The notes under the pieces are model-generated. The model made no database searches. It saw nothing but the letters and a program-made list of their open reading frames with translations, and had not been told where the DNA came from. Position numbers and translations under genes: made by a program. A DNA stretch of 17,344 nt from an uncultured Bacillota bacterium (GTDB lineage Bacteria; Bacillota; Clostridia; Lachnospirales; Lachnospiraceae). The stretch lies in the NCBI GenBank assembly GCA_958352855.1, contig CATWQE010000056.1:1-17344 (forward strand), read 5' to 3'. Of the stretch, positions 1 to 5,320 are shown piece after piece (position 1 is the first letter of the stretch; every line of letters starts with the position of its first letter).

Positions 1-123
1 ACGCTGGATGAGGAAGAACTGGCCCTGGCAGAATGGTTTGAGCGGGAGGAGATTCCTGCGGGCCCCCAGAGAGACAGCCTGACAAACGAAATGATCATGA
101 AGTTTAAAAATGGTGAGATTTAG
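1..123 (+). CDS. C-terminal end of a NUDIX hydrolase, NudC-like NAD(+) diphosphatase (partial)
   Basis: The window opens inside a plus-strand frame that runs 40 codons to a TAG at 121-123. The visible tail includes ELALAEWFEREEIP followed by a short amphipathic segment. An acidic stretch, then A-x-WF-x-REE-(I/L)-P near the end of the protein, is typical of the C-terminal part of NUDIX enzymes, and of NudC-type NAD(+)/NADH pyrophosphatases in particular, where this follows the NUDIX box by some 50 residues. Those enzymes split NAD(H) into NMN(H) and AMP and also act on NAD-capped RNA. The NUDIX box and any zinc ribbon lie upstream of the window, so the family call rests on the tail alone. The stop codon sits directly on the AGGAGG of the next gene, so the two are probably co-transcribed. 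Confidence 0.55.
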   Translation, partial: TLDEEELALAEWFEREEIPAGPQRDSLTNEMIMKFKNGEI

Positions 124-135
124 GAGGAAAACAAG

Positions 136-558
136 ATGAGAGCAGAATTTGATGACAGCTTAGTAACAGGAAATGATATGATTGATGGACAGCATAAGGA
201 ATTAATCAGCAGAATTAACCAGCTTTTAGAAAGCTGCGAAGATGGACAGGGAAAAATCAAAGCAGTTAAAATGCTGGATTACTTAATGGAGTATACAGAT
301 TTCCATTTCAGCGCAGAAGAGAAGCTTCAGGAAGAAATTTCTTATCCTGGAATTCAGGAGCATAAAGCCAAACATGAAGAGTTCAAACAGGCTGTAAAAG
401 AGCTTCAGGAAATGCTGGAAGAGGAAGAGGGTCCAACCGAAGCGTTTGTAGCTCAGGTACAGAAAAATGTAGTAGACTGGTTATTTAACCATATCAAAGG
501 CTTTGACCGTTCTGTAGCAGAGTACAAATACATGGCTTCCAATGCAGAGAGATTATAA
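136..558 (+). CDS. Bacteriohemerythrin
   Basis: A 140-residue single-domain hemerythrin, the normal length for the stand-alone bacterial form. All seven expected di-iron ligands are visible: His20 in DGQHKEL, His57 and Glu61 in HFSAEEK, His76 and His80 in HKAKHEEF, and His119 and Asp124 in HIKGFD. The fold is a soluble four-helix bundle that reversibly binds O2 at a non-haem di-iron centre. In anaerobes it is thought to scavenge, sense or deliver oxygen, or to store iron. There is no signal peptide or fused signalling domain, so it should be cytosolic. The start is an ATG 9 nt after AGGAGG at 121-126. The gene lies 12 nt after the NUDIX gene and 12 nt before the ArsC-like gene, which suggests one redox-related transcript. 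The domain assignment is secure; the physiological role is inferred. Confidence 0.95.
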   Translation: MRAEFDDSLVTGNDMIDGQHKELISRINQLLESCEDGQGKIKAVKMLDYLMEYTDFHFSAEEKLQEEISYPGIQEHKAKHEEFKQAVKELQEMLEEEEGPTEAFVAQVQKNVVDWLFNHIKGFDRSVAEYKYMASNAERL

Positions 559-570
559 GGAGAAGAAAAC

Positions 571-930
571 ATGTTGTTTGTAGAATACCCCAAATGTTCT
601 ACTTGTCAGAAGGCAAAGAAATGGCTGGCAGAGCATCAGGTAACCTTTGAAGACCGACACATTGTAGAGCAGAATCCTACAAAGGAAGAATTAAAGAAGT
701 GGCATGCCATGAGCGGTCTTCCTTTAAAACGTTTCTTTAACACTAGCGGCAATAAATATAAAGAATTGCAGTTAAAGGACAAGCTGCCTTCCATGTCAGA
801 GGAGGAACAGTTGGAACTTCTGGCAACAGATGGAATGTTAGTAAAACGTCCCATTTTAGTAGGGGAAGATTATGCTGTGCCTGGTTTTAAAGAAGCTGTA
901 TGGATGGAAAAATTAGGGTTGACAGAATAG
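571..930 (+). CDS. ArsC/Spx-family thiol oxidoreductase-like protein
   Basis: A 119-residue protein of the ArsC/Spx/YffB thioredoxin-fold family. The N-terminus carries YPKCSTCQKAKKWL, with Cys9-x-x-Cys12 on the loop before the first helix. The family's conserved Arg-Pro pair is at R93-P94 (VKRPIL), where the cis-proline packs against the active cysteine. A true glutaredoxin-type arsenate reductase normally has a single key Cys, whereas this CxxC form resembles Spx and MgsR regulators and uncharacterised ArsC-like reductases. Arsenate reduction should therefore not be assumed. No arsB, acr3 or arsR gene is adjacent. AAGGAG lies just ahead of the ATG and the gap from the hemerythrin is 12 nt, so the two are likely translated from one mRNA. 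The 3' end of the gene overlaps the -35 box of the promoter assigned to the ABC-F gene. Confidence 0.88.
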   Translation: MLFVEYPKCSTCQKAKKWLAEHQVTFEDRHIVEQNPTKEELKKWHAMSGLPLKRFFNTSGNKYKELQLKDKLPSMSEEEQLELLATDGMLVKRPILVGEDYAVPGFKEAVWMEKLGLTE

Positions 931-948
931 TATTCTATGAGATAGACT
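919..948 (+). promoter_or_regulatory. Promoter of the ABC-F gene leader
   Basis: A perfect TTGACA (919-924) lies 18 bp from TAGACT (943-948), placing transcription start near 955. The -35 box lies inside the last codons of the ArsC-like gene. A perfect palindrome, AGAATA-G-TATTCT (924-936), begins on the last base of the -35 box and fills the first part of the spacer, where a repressor dimer could bind. This is read from sequence only; there is no direct evidence of use. Confidence 0.6.
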
Positions 949-1032
949 GGTAACTGTCAGGAAATCCTGCAATTTAGATGAGAAAAGAGGGATAGGATGA
1001 TTATTTGTTTGTAATACATAGGGGAACTGAAC

Positions 1033-1152
1033 ATGGTTTTCAGAACATCTGTATCAAAGGGGATACAGGTGTATTCCAGTATGAATTACAGGCAAAGGTC
1101 ATCAAACAGTCGCTTTTTAATAAAAATCTGTCAAAAAGCTCCTATACTATGA
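1033..1152 (+). CDS. Putative 39-residue leader peptide upstream of ABC-F
   Basis: ATG at 1033 stands 8 nt after AGGGG (1020-1024) and opens a 39-codon frame ending in TGA at 1150-1152. The peptide is basic and serine-rich (starting MVFRTSVSKG, ending KICQKAPIL) with no domain that I recognise. Its coding sequence contains the 11-bp hairpin at 1045-1072, which a translating ribosome would unfold. Its stop overlaps another ATG and lies 14 nt before the next small frame at 1167, so reinitiation is possible. It may be a chance frame; the good ribosome binding site and its place in the ABC-F leader are the only support. Confidence 0.3.
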   Translation: MVFRTSVSKGIQVYSSMNYRQRSSNSRFLIKICQKAPIL

Positions 1153-1166
1153 ATGGATAGTGCAGG

Positions 1167-1253
1167 ATGTTTTTTGAGAGATTCTGTCACAGTAGAAAAG
1201 TTAAGCCTGTTTTTGGACTGGAAGGTCTGAGAACAGGCTTTTTTTTGAATTAA
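1167..1253 (+). CDS. Putative 28-residue leader peptide spanning the attenuator terminator
   Basis: A frame from ATG 1167 to TAA 1251-1253 encodes a short basic peptide (MFFERFCHSRKVKPVFG at its start) that reads straight through the terminator hairpin. Codons 11-13 are Lys-Val-Lys, and the Lys13 codon (1203-1205) is the first triplet of the terminator 5' arm. A (R/K)-x-(R/K) triplet is the known macrolide-dependent stall motif of leader peptides such as ErmDL. A ribosome halted here would cover the 5' arm and block termination. The own ribosome binding site is poor (GCAGG touching the ATG), so translation may depend on reinitiation after the 1033-1152 frame. Candidate only. Confidence 0.35.
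   Translation: MFFERFCHSRKVKPVFGLEGLRTGFFLN
1203..1247 (+). terminator. Rho-independent terminator within the ABC-F leader (attenuator)
   Basis: AAGCCTGT (1203-1210) pairs with ACAGGCTT (1233-1240), and the run of T continues to 1246. It sits only 6 nt before the AAAGGAG of the ABC-F gene and about 275 nt after the preceding stop codon. It therefore terminates the leader transcript rather than the ArsC-like gene alone. Confidence 0.8.
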
Positions 1254-1266
1254 AGGAGACAAGAAT

Positions 1267-2793
1267 TTGCAGATTAAACATTTGACTGTAACCCATAAAA
1301 AGGATTTTCGTATGTTGCTGGAGGATTTGTCCTTTGTTTTAGAGCCTGGAGATAAAATGGCAGTGATTGGAGAAGAGGGAAATGGGAAATCCACACTTTT
1401 GAAACTGATTTATGAACAGGAGGAAGCAGCAGGGTATGTGGAATATCAGGGAGAAATTTTAACCGGAAATGCCACCATCGGTTATCTGGCACAGGAGTTA
1501 AGAGCAGAACAAAAAGAACAGAGTGTATGGGAATTTTTCTCTGAAAATCCTGGTTTCTATAATCAAAGTCCAAAAGAGCTGGCAGATATTGCCAGAAAAT
1601 TAAGAATCTCTCCGGAATTCTTTTATGCAGAGGAAAAAATGGGGCAATTATCAGGAGGAGAGAAAGTAAAACTACAGCTTGCAGGGATTCTGATGCAAAG
1701 TCCAGAAATTATTTTACTGGATGAGCCTTCCAATGACCTGGATTTGGAAACGCTGGAATTTCTGGAACAGTTTATTTTAGAGACTCCGGCAGGAGTACTC
1801 TATGTGTCCCATGATGAGACCCTGATTGAGAAGACGGCCAATAAAATTTTGCATTTGGAACAGCTTCGCAGAAAATCAAAATGCAGATATACGGTAGCCA
1901 ATATGGACTACAGAACCTATATGGAAACCAGAACCAGAGTCTTTGCCAATCAGGAACGGATTGCCGGAAAACAAAGAGAAGAATTTGCAAAACAGCAGGA
2001 ACGGTTTTTGCAGATTCAGCAAAAGGTAGAACAACAGCAAAACAACATTTCCCGTCAAAATCCCCATGAAGGGCAGCTTTTGAAGAAAAAAATGCACGCA
2101 GTAAAATCCATGGAGCGACGTTTTGACAGACAGAAGGAAGAATTTCTGGACTATCCGGAGCAGGAAGACGCCATCTTTTTGCGGTTTGCAAAAGAGTGCG
2201 CAGTACCAGGCGGGAAAAAGGTGCTGGAGTATTCACAACAAAGGCTGGAAGCAGGAGGGAAGGTTCTGGCAGAGAATCTTCTTCTGAGGATACAGGGGCC
2301 AGAGCACGTAGGCATTGTGGGAAGAAACGGATGCGGAAAAACCACCCTTTTAAGAAGCCTTGTCCAATCTCTTCTGGAAAGAAAAGATATAAAAGCCGCA
2401 TACATGCCTCAAAACTATGAAGAGCGTATGGATTTGGAGAAAACAGCAGTGGAATTTCTCATGAGGACAGGAGAACGGGAAGAGGAAAAGCGGATACGCA
2501 CATATTTAGGGAGTATGAAGTATACAGCGGATGAAATGACCCATCCCATGAAAGAGCTTTCCGGAGGACAGAAGGCAAAGCTGTTTTTTCTGAAAATGAG
2601 CATAGAGGGAAGTCAGGTTCTGGTGCTGGATGAACCTACCAGAAACTTTTCTCCACTGTCCAATCCGGTGATTCGTAAAATGCTGAAGGAGTTTCCGGGA
2701 GCCATTATCAGTGTTTCTCATGACCGGAAATATTTAAAAGAAGTTTGCAGCGTTATTTATGAATTTACAGAAGCGGGTTTGAAAAGACAATAA
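1267..2793 (+). CDS. ABC-F family ATPase, possible antibiotic resistance or ribosome protection protein
   Basis: A 508-residue protein with two ABC cassettes and no membrane segment, the ABC-F plan. Cassette 1: Walker A 35-43 (GEEGNGKST), signature LSGGE 128-132, Walker B ending D152-E153, then YVSHD. A charged, Gln-rich linker (about residues 205-300) follows, predicted to be the helical hairpin that reaches into the ribosomal E site. Cassette 2: Walker A 352-360 (GRNGCGKTT), LSGGQ 431-435, Walker B ending D455-E456, then SVSHD. ABC-F proteins act on translating ribosomes; the resistance members displace lincosamides, streptogramins, pleuromutilins or macrolides. After the second Walker B the usual TNHLD is replaced by TRNFSPLS. 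The start is TTG, 7 nt after AAAGGAG (1253-1259). The attenuator-like leader favours a drug-inducible resistance role, but the substrate cannot be read from sequence. Confidence 0.9.
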   Translation: MQIKHLTVTHKKDFRMLLEDLSFVLEPGDKMAVIGEEGNGKSTLLKLIYEQEEAAGYVEYQGEILTGNATIGYLAQELRAEQKEQSVWEFFSENPGFYNQSPKELADIARKLRISPEFFYAEEKMGQLSGGEKVKLQLAGILMQSPEIILLDEPSNDLDLETLEFLEQFILETPAGVLYVSHDETLIEKTANKILHLEQLRRKSKCRYTVANMDYRTYMETRTRVFANQERIAGKQREEFAKQQERFLQIQQKVEQQQNNISRQNPHEGQLLKKKMHAVKSMERRFDRQKEEFLDYPEQEDAIFLRFAKECAVPGGKKVLEYSQQRLEAGGKVLAENLLLRIQGPEHVGIVGRNGCGKTTLLRSLVQSLLERKDIKAAYMPQNYEERMDLEKTAVEFLMRTGEREEEKRIRTYLGSMKYTADEMTHPMKELSGGQKAKLFFLKMSIEGSQVLVLDEPTRNFSPLSNPVIRKMLKEFPGAIISVSHDRKYLKEVCSVIYEFTEAGLKRQ

Positions 2794-2797
2794 AAAA

Positions 2798-2842
2798 TCT
2801 TCCTGATAACCAGAAGGAGATACCTCCGGGTTATCAGGAAGA
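2798..2842. terminator. Bidirectional Rho-independent terminator between ABC-F and trxA
   Basis: A 14-bp perfect stem, TCTTCCTGATAACC (2798-2811) with GGTTATCAGGAAGA (2829-2842), lies between the convergent ABC-F and thioredoxin genes. A T-run follows on the plus strand (2846-2850) and an A-run precedes it (2792-2797), which becomes a T-run on the minus strand. One hairpin can therefore end both transcripts. Confidence 0.88.
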
Positions 2843-2848
2843 CACTTT

Positions 2849-3157
2849 TTATTTCAGCAGGTCTGCCAGTTGGCTTTTTTGTACCAGACCAACAGATTTT
2901 TCAACTACCTGACCGTTTTTAAATACCAGAACAGTAGGAATATTCATAATGCCAAACTGTGCAGCCAGCGCAGGTTCAGCATCCACATTTACCTTTCCTA
3001 CCTTATAGGCGCCATTGGCTTCTTCGGCCAGCTCTTCCAGGGTTGGCGCCAGCATTTTGCAGGGCATACACCAGGTTGCCCAGAAGTCTACCATAACCGG
3101 AACGGGGGAATTTAATACTTCTTCTGTGAAATTTGTGCTTGTGAATTCCATTGCCAT
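2849..3157 (-). CDS. trxA: Thioredoxin
   Basis: A 102-residue thioredoxin, close to the family's usual 105. The active site is WCMPCK (Cys30 and Cys33) instead of the common WCGPC, and the cis-proline that faces it is Pro74 in NIPT. Asp24 is present in VDFWA. It reduces protein disulfides in the cytosol and is recharged by a thioredoxin reductase. I chose the ATG at 3157, which lies 8 nt after AAAGGAG; an ATG 6 nt upstream is too close to that site, and a longer frame to 3205 runs back over the promoter. The gene is 73 nt downstream of the reductase-like gene on the same strand and also has a -10 element in that gap. It can thus be made both with the reductase and alone. It ends at the shared bidirectional terminator. 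Confidence 0.95.
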   Translation of the reverse strand: MAMEFTSTNFTEEVLNSPVPVMVDFWATWCMPCKMLAPTLEELAEEANGAYKVGKVNVDAEPALAAQFGIMNIPTVLVFKNGQVVEKSVGLVQKSQLADLLK

Positions 3158-3193
3158 AATCATTTCTCCTTTTTCTATGATGGATTTTTTTAT

Positions 3194-3202
3194 AGTATAA
3201 CA
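3194..3202 (-). promoter_or_regulatory. Extended -10 promoter element for trxA
   Basis: On the minus strand, TG-T-TATACT (3202 to 3194) forms an extended -10 element about 37 nt upstream of the trxA start codon. No -35 box is obvious at the correct spacing; TTGTCA is present but 23 bp away. It suggests that trxA can be expressed independently of the upstream reductase gene. Confidence 0.5.
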
Positions 3203-3230
3203 CATTCTTTTGCTTTCGTTGGTGACAAAA

Positions 3231-4109
3231 TTACAATTTTGAAGATTGTTTTAAATAGTTTACCGCTTCGGTGCCTGCCAGAGCGCCTTCATAGACGGCC
3301 TTTGCAATTTGCAGCATACCTCCGGTACAGTCTCCGGCAGCATAGAGTCCAGGCAGGGCAGTGCTGGTATTGGGTTCTATGGCAATGTGGTTATCCTCCA
3401 GCACCAGCCCCAGCTTGCGGGCAATATCCGTACTGTCTGCTGTTCCAAGCGCTACAAACAGACCTGAGAGATAAAAAAGGCTGCCATCCTCCAGCTTTAG
3501 CCAGGAAAGAGCAGGTTCCCCGCCGGCAGAATGAATGGCTTTGGTATTAATCTGAATCGTGCCAAGCTGGGAAAGAGGAAACGCAGGCTCTTTTCCATTG
3601 GTTAAAATGGTAACCCTGGAAGCAAGAGGTTCTAAGACCTTTGCTTCATGAAGGGCATAGAGTCCATGTCCCAGAACAGCTACCTCCTTTTGCCGGTAAA
3701 AGAATCCGTCACAAATAGCGCAGTAGCTGATGCCGCTTCCTTCGTATTTTTTTAATTCTTTTAGAGAAAGGGTATTTCGTTTGGTTCCGGTGGCAAGAAT
3801 CAGAGCCTGGGTATGAAAATCCTCTGTGGCAGTGTGAACCATATAGCCTTCTTCATATTCAATGGAAAGAAGCTCTTCCTTTTTGGTGGGAACAGACAGG
3901 CTTTGAAGCTGTTTCAATCCATTTTCGTATAAATCCTTTCCAGAGAGGGGAGCGGGCATACCGTAGTAATTTTCAATTTTTACGGCTTTTTCCAAGGCTC
4001 CGCCGTCTTTATAGAGAACCAGAGGAGTAATGCCGCTGCGGGCAGCGTAGATGGCAGCAGAAACTCCGGCAGGACCGGCGCCGGCAATAATAAGTTTTTG
4101 GGTATTCAT
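3231..4109 (-). CDS. Thioredoxin reductase-like FAD flavoprotein, electron donor uncertain
   Basis: A 292-residue two-domain flavoprotein. The FAD-binding GAGPAG is at 10-15, the redox pair Cys130-Ala-Ile-Cys133-Asp is in the central domain, and the FAD-closing motif LYAAGDC is at 255-261. The fold and CxxCD match low-molecular-weight thioredoxin reductases (about 305-315 residues). The central nucleotide site is odd: GHGLYA (147-152) replaces the usual GGGxSA, and the segment after the next strand reads ILTNGKEPAF, without the HRRxxxR that grips the NADPH 2'-phosphate. That loss is characteristic of ferredoxin-dependent (FFTR) and other non-NADPH reductases of anaerobes, so NADPH use should not be assumed. 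The start ATG stands 10 nt after AAGGAG. trxA follows 73 nt downstream, so the partner is very likely that thioredoxin. Confidence 0.88.
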   Translation of the reverse strand: MNTQKLIIAGAGPAGVSAAIYAARSGITPLVLYKDGGALEKAVKIENYYGMPAPLSGKDLYENGLKQLQSLSVPTKKEELLSIEYEEGYMVHTATEDFHTQALILATGTKRNTLSLKELKKYEGSGISYCAICDGFFYRQKEVAVLGHGLYALHEAKVLEPLASRVTILTNGKEPAFPLSQLGTIQINTKAIHSAGGEPALSWLKLEDGSLFYLSGLFVALGTADSTDIARKLGLVLEDNHIAIEPNTSTALPGLYAAGDCTGGMLQIAKAVYEGALAGTEAVNYLKQSSKL

Positions 4110-4163
4110 AACAGGTATTCTCCTTTTGAAAATAATTCTTCCCTTTTAAATAGGTTAGAAAAA

Positions 4164-4172
4164 TGATATGAT
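4164..4172 (+). promoter_or_regulatory. Possible extended -10 promoter of the Sir2-family gene
   Basis: TG-A-TATGAT (4164-4172) makes an extended -10 about 40 nt before the Sir2 start codon, within the 101-bp divergent gap shared with the thioredoxin reductase-like gene. The -35 region is weak. I could not place a convincing promoter for the minus-strand gene in the same gap. Confidence 0.4.
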
Positions 4173-4210
4173 AAGGATACCATAAAAATACAGGGGAAGG
4201 AAGTGGAGGA

Positions 4211-4951
4211 ATGGGTATTACAGAAAAGAAACTGGAAGTGCTGCAGAGAATGCTGGATGAAAGCACTTATACCGTAGCGCTGTGCGGTTCAGGAGTGGTA
4301 AAAGAATGTGGCCAGCGCACCTTGAAAGCGCCGCAGATGGCTTATGAGGTGGAGGAGCAGTATGGTGTGTCTCCGGAAGAAATTTTTACAACCGTATATT
4401 ACCATAACCGGACTGCTCAGTTTTTTGAATTCTATAAGGAAGAAATCCTGAAAAAGCCGGCAAAGGTGACAGAAACCGCCAGAGCCCTGAAGCGGATGGA
4501 GGAAGCAGGCAGGCTGCAGTGCATTATAGACAGTAATATTTACCAGCAGATGAAGTGTGGAGGCTGCAAAAATGTCATTGCCCTTCATGGTTCTATTTAT
4601 GAAAATACATGTCCTCATTGCGGAAAAATGTATTCCATGGAGTATATGAGAGACAGTGAAAAAATTCCACGCTGTGAAAGCTGTGGAACCGTAATACGCC
4701 CGGGAGTAAAGCTTTTTGGGGAAATGATGAACAGCACCATTATGTCAGAAGCCTCCCGCCAGGTTGAGCAGGCAGATGTACTGCTTCTTCTTGGGACTTC
4801 TGTGGCATCAGAAGTTTATTCCAAGTACCTGAATCATTTTGAAGGAAGGTATCTGATTCTCATTCATAAGGAAAGACAATTTCTGGATGAACGGGCAGAT
4901 CTGCTGATTTTAGAAGAACCAAGAAAGGTTCTTGAAAAGCTGAAATTTTAG
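4211..4951 (+). CDS. Sir2-family (sirtuin-like) NAD-dependent deacylase, divergent
   Basis: A 246-residue single-domain protein of usual sirtuin length. The zinc module has two CxxC pairs, Cys134/Cys137 (CPHC) and Cys155/Cys158 (CESC). The catalytic His is in LHG (His126), followed by PGVKLFGE (164-171) and GTSVASEV (195-202), in the order expected for Sir2. Two NAD-pocket motifs differ from the consensus: the first loop is LCGSGVVKECG (24-34) in place of GAGxSxxSGIPDFR, and the TQNID motif is replaced by DSNIY (107-111). Sirtuins remove acyl groups from lysine, consuming NAD and yielding nicotinamide and O-acyl-ADP-ribose. Because the Asn and Asp of TQNID help bind nicotinamide and ribose, activity or acyl preference may be altered. 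The start is an ATG after a purine-rich GGAAGGAAGTGGAGG. It is a single gene ending in its own terminator. Confidence 0.85.
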   Translation: MGITEKKLEVLQRMLDESTYTVALCGSGVVKECGQRTLKAPQMAYEVEEQYGVSPEEIFTTVYYHNRTAQFFEFYKEEILKKPAKVTETARALKRMEEAGRLQCIIDSNIYQQMKCGGCKNVIALHGSIYENTCPHCGKMYSMEYMRDSEKIPRCESCGTVIRPGVKLFGEMMNSTIMSEASRQVEQADVLLLLGTSVASEVYSKYLNHFEGRYLILIHKERQFLDERADLLILEEPRKVLEKLKF

Positions 4952-4978
4952 AAAACAGGGCGGTTCGCCAGAATAGCC

Positions 4979-5025
4979 AAAGAAAAGATGGTTTATTAGA
5001 TAATTAAATCATCTTTTCTTTTTTT
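4979..5025 (+). terminator. Rho-independent terminator after the Sir2-family gene
   Basis: AAAGAAAAGATG (4979-4990) pairs over 12 bp with CATCTTTTCTTT (5010-5021), with T continuing to 5025. It lies 27 nt after the Sir2 stop codon. Confidence 0.85.
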
Positions 5026-5320
5026 ATTGTCCCGGACTATGGCAAAAACTGACAAAATTTCTGTGAAAAACAAGGAAAAAAGAGTGAAAAATTAATGATG
5101 AAAAAATGCTCTATACTAAACGGTATAGAAAAAGTGGAAAATTTCTCATAAAAAGAAAAGAAAACTTTAAAAAAATACAAGAAAAAATGACGAAATTTAG
5201 AAGTTTTTCGAAGAAAAAGAGAAAGATTGACAAATCAATTAAAGAGCAGTAATGTGTTAAAGGCAATTAAAAGGAAAGGAGAAAACAAACATTCATTAAC
5301 ACAGAAAGGGAGGATGTCCT
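5026..5320 (+). promoter_or_regulatory. A-rich upstream region of the ATP synthase operon, without a convincing gene
   Basis: About 295 nt between the Sir2 terminator and atpB hold no gene that I can support. There is no atpI or other small membrane protein, which often precedes atpB. The plus strand is strongly A/purine-rich. It contains a 7-bp inverted repeat TCTATAC/GTATAGA spanning 5110-5129, possibly an operator, and the operon promoter at 5227-5255. An 18-codon frame at 5095 lacks a good ribosome binding site. Confidence 0.6.
5227..5255 (+). promoter_or_regulatory. Promoter of the ATP synthase operon
   Basis: A perfect TTGACA (5227-5232) is followed by a 17-bp spacer and TAATGT (5250-5255), giving a start of transcription near 5262 and a leader of about 60 nt. 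The -10 box is weak. An A-rich tract lies directly upstream, as in UP elements. Confidence 0.6.

Larger units (their letters stand above)
949..1252 (+). promoter_or_regulatory. Long 5' leader of the ABC-F gene, candidate ribosome-mediated attenuator
   Basis: About 310 nt of untranslated leader separate the promoter from the ABC-F start. Contents in order: a 5-codon frame MIICL (997-1014) after AGAGGG; a 39-codon frame (1033-1152) after AGGGG; an 11-bp hairpin (arms 1045-1055 and 1062-1072); a 28-codon frame (1167-1253); and a Rho-independent terminator (1203-1247) immediately before the ABC-F ribosome binding site. Short translated frames plus a terminator just upstream of an ABC-F gene is the known layout of antibiotic-inducible attenuation for resistance ABC-F proteins (vga, vmlR and relatives). 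Assigning this mechanism here is inference. ACAGGC at 1088-1093 is complementary to the terminator 5' arm (1205-1210) and could serve as an anti-terminator. Confidence 0.5.

Noticed and set aside
571..930. Arsenate reductase in an arsenic resistance operon
   Set aside because: No arsenite pump or ArsR gene is adjacent, and the CxxC active site matches the Spx/ArsC-like group rather than a defined arsenate reductase.
1772..2401. 209-residue minus-strand frame
   Set aside because: It lies wholly antisense within the ABC-F gene, whose motifs are intact, and shows no recognisable domain.
3158..3205. 16-residue N-terminal extension of thioredoxin
   Set aside because: The extension covers the probable trxA -10 element and has no ribosome binding site. 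AAAGGAG is correctly spaced only for the ATG at 3157.
5095..5151. 18-codon frame upstream of the atp operon promoter
   Set aside because: No adequate ribosome binding site, no known small protein, and it lies in low-complexity A-rich sequence upstream of the mapped promoter.
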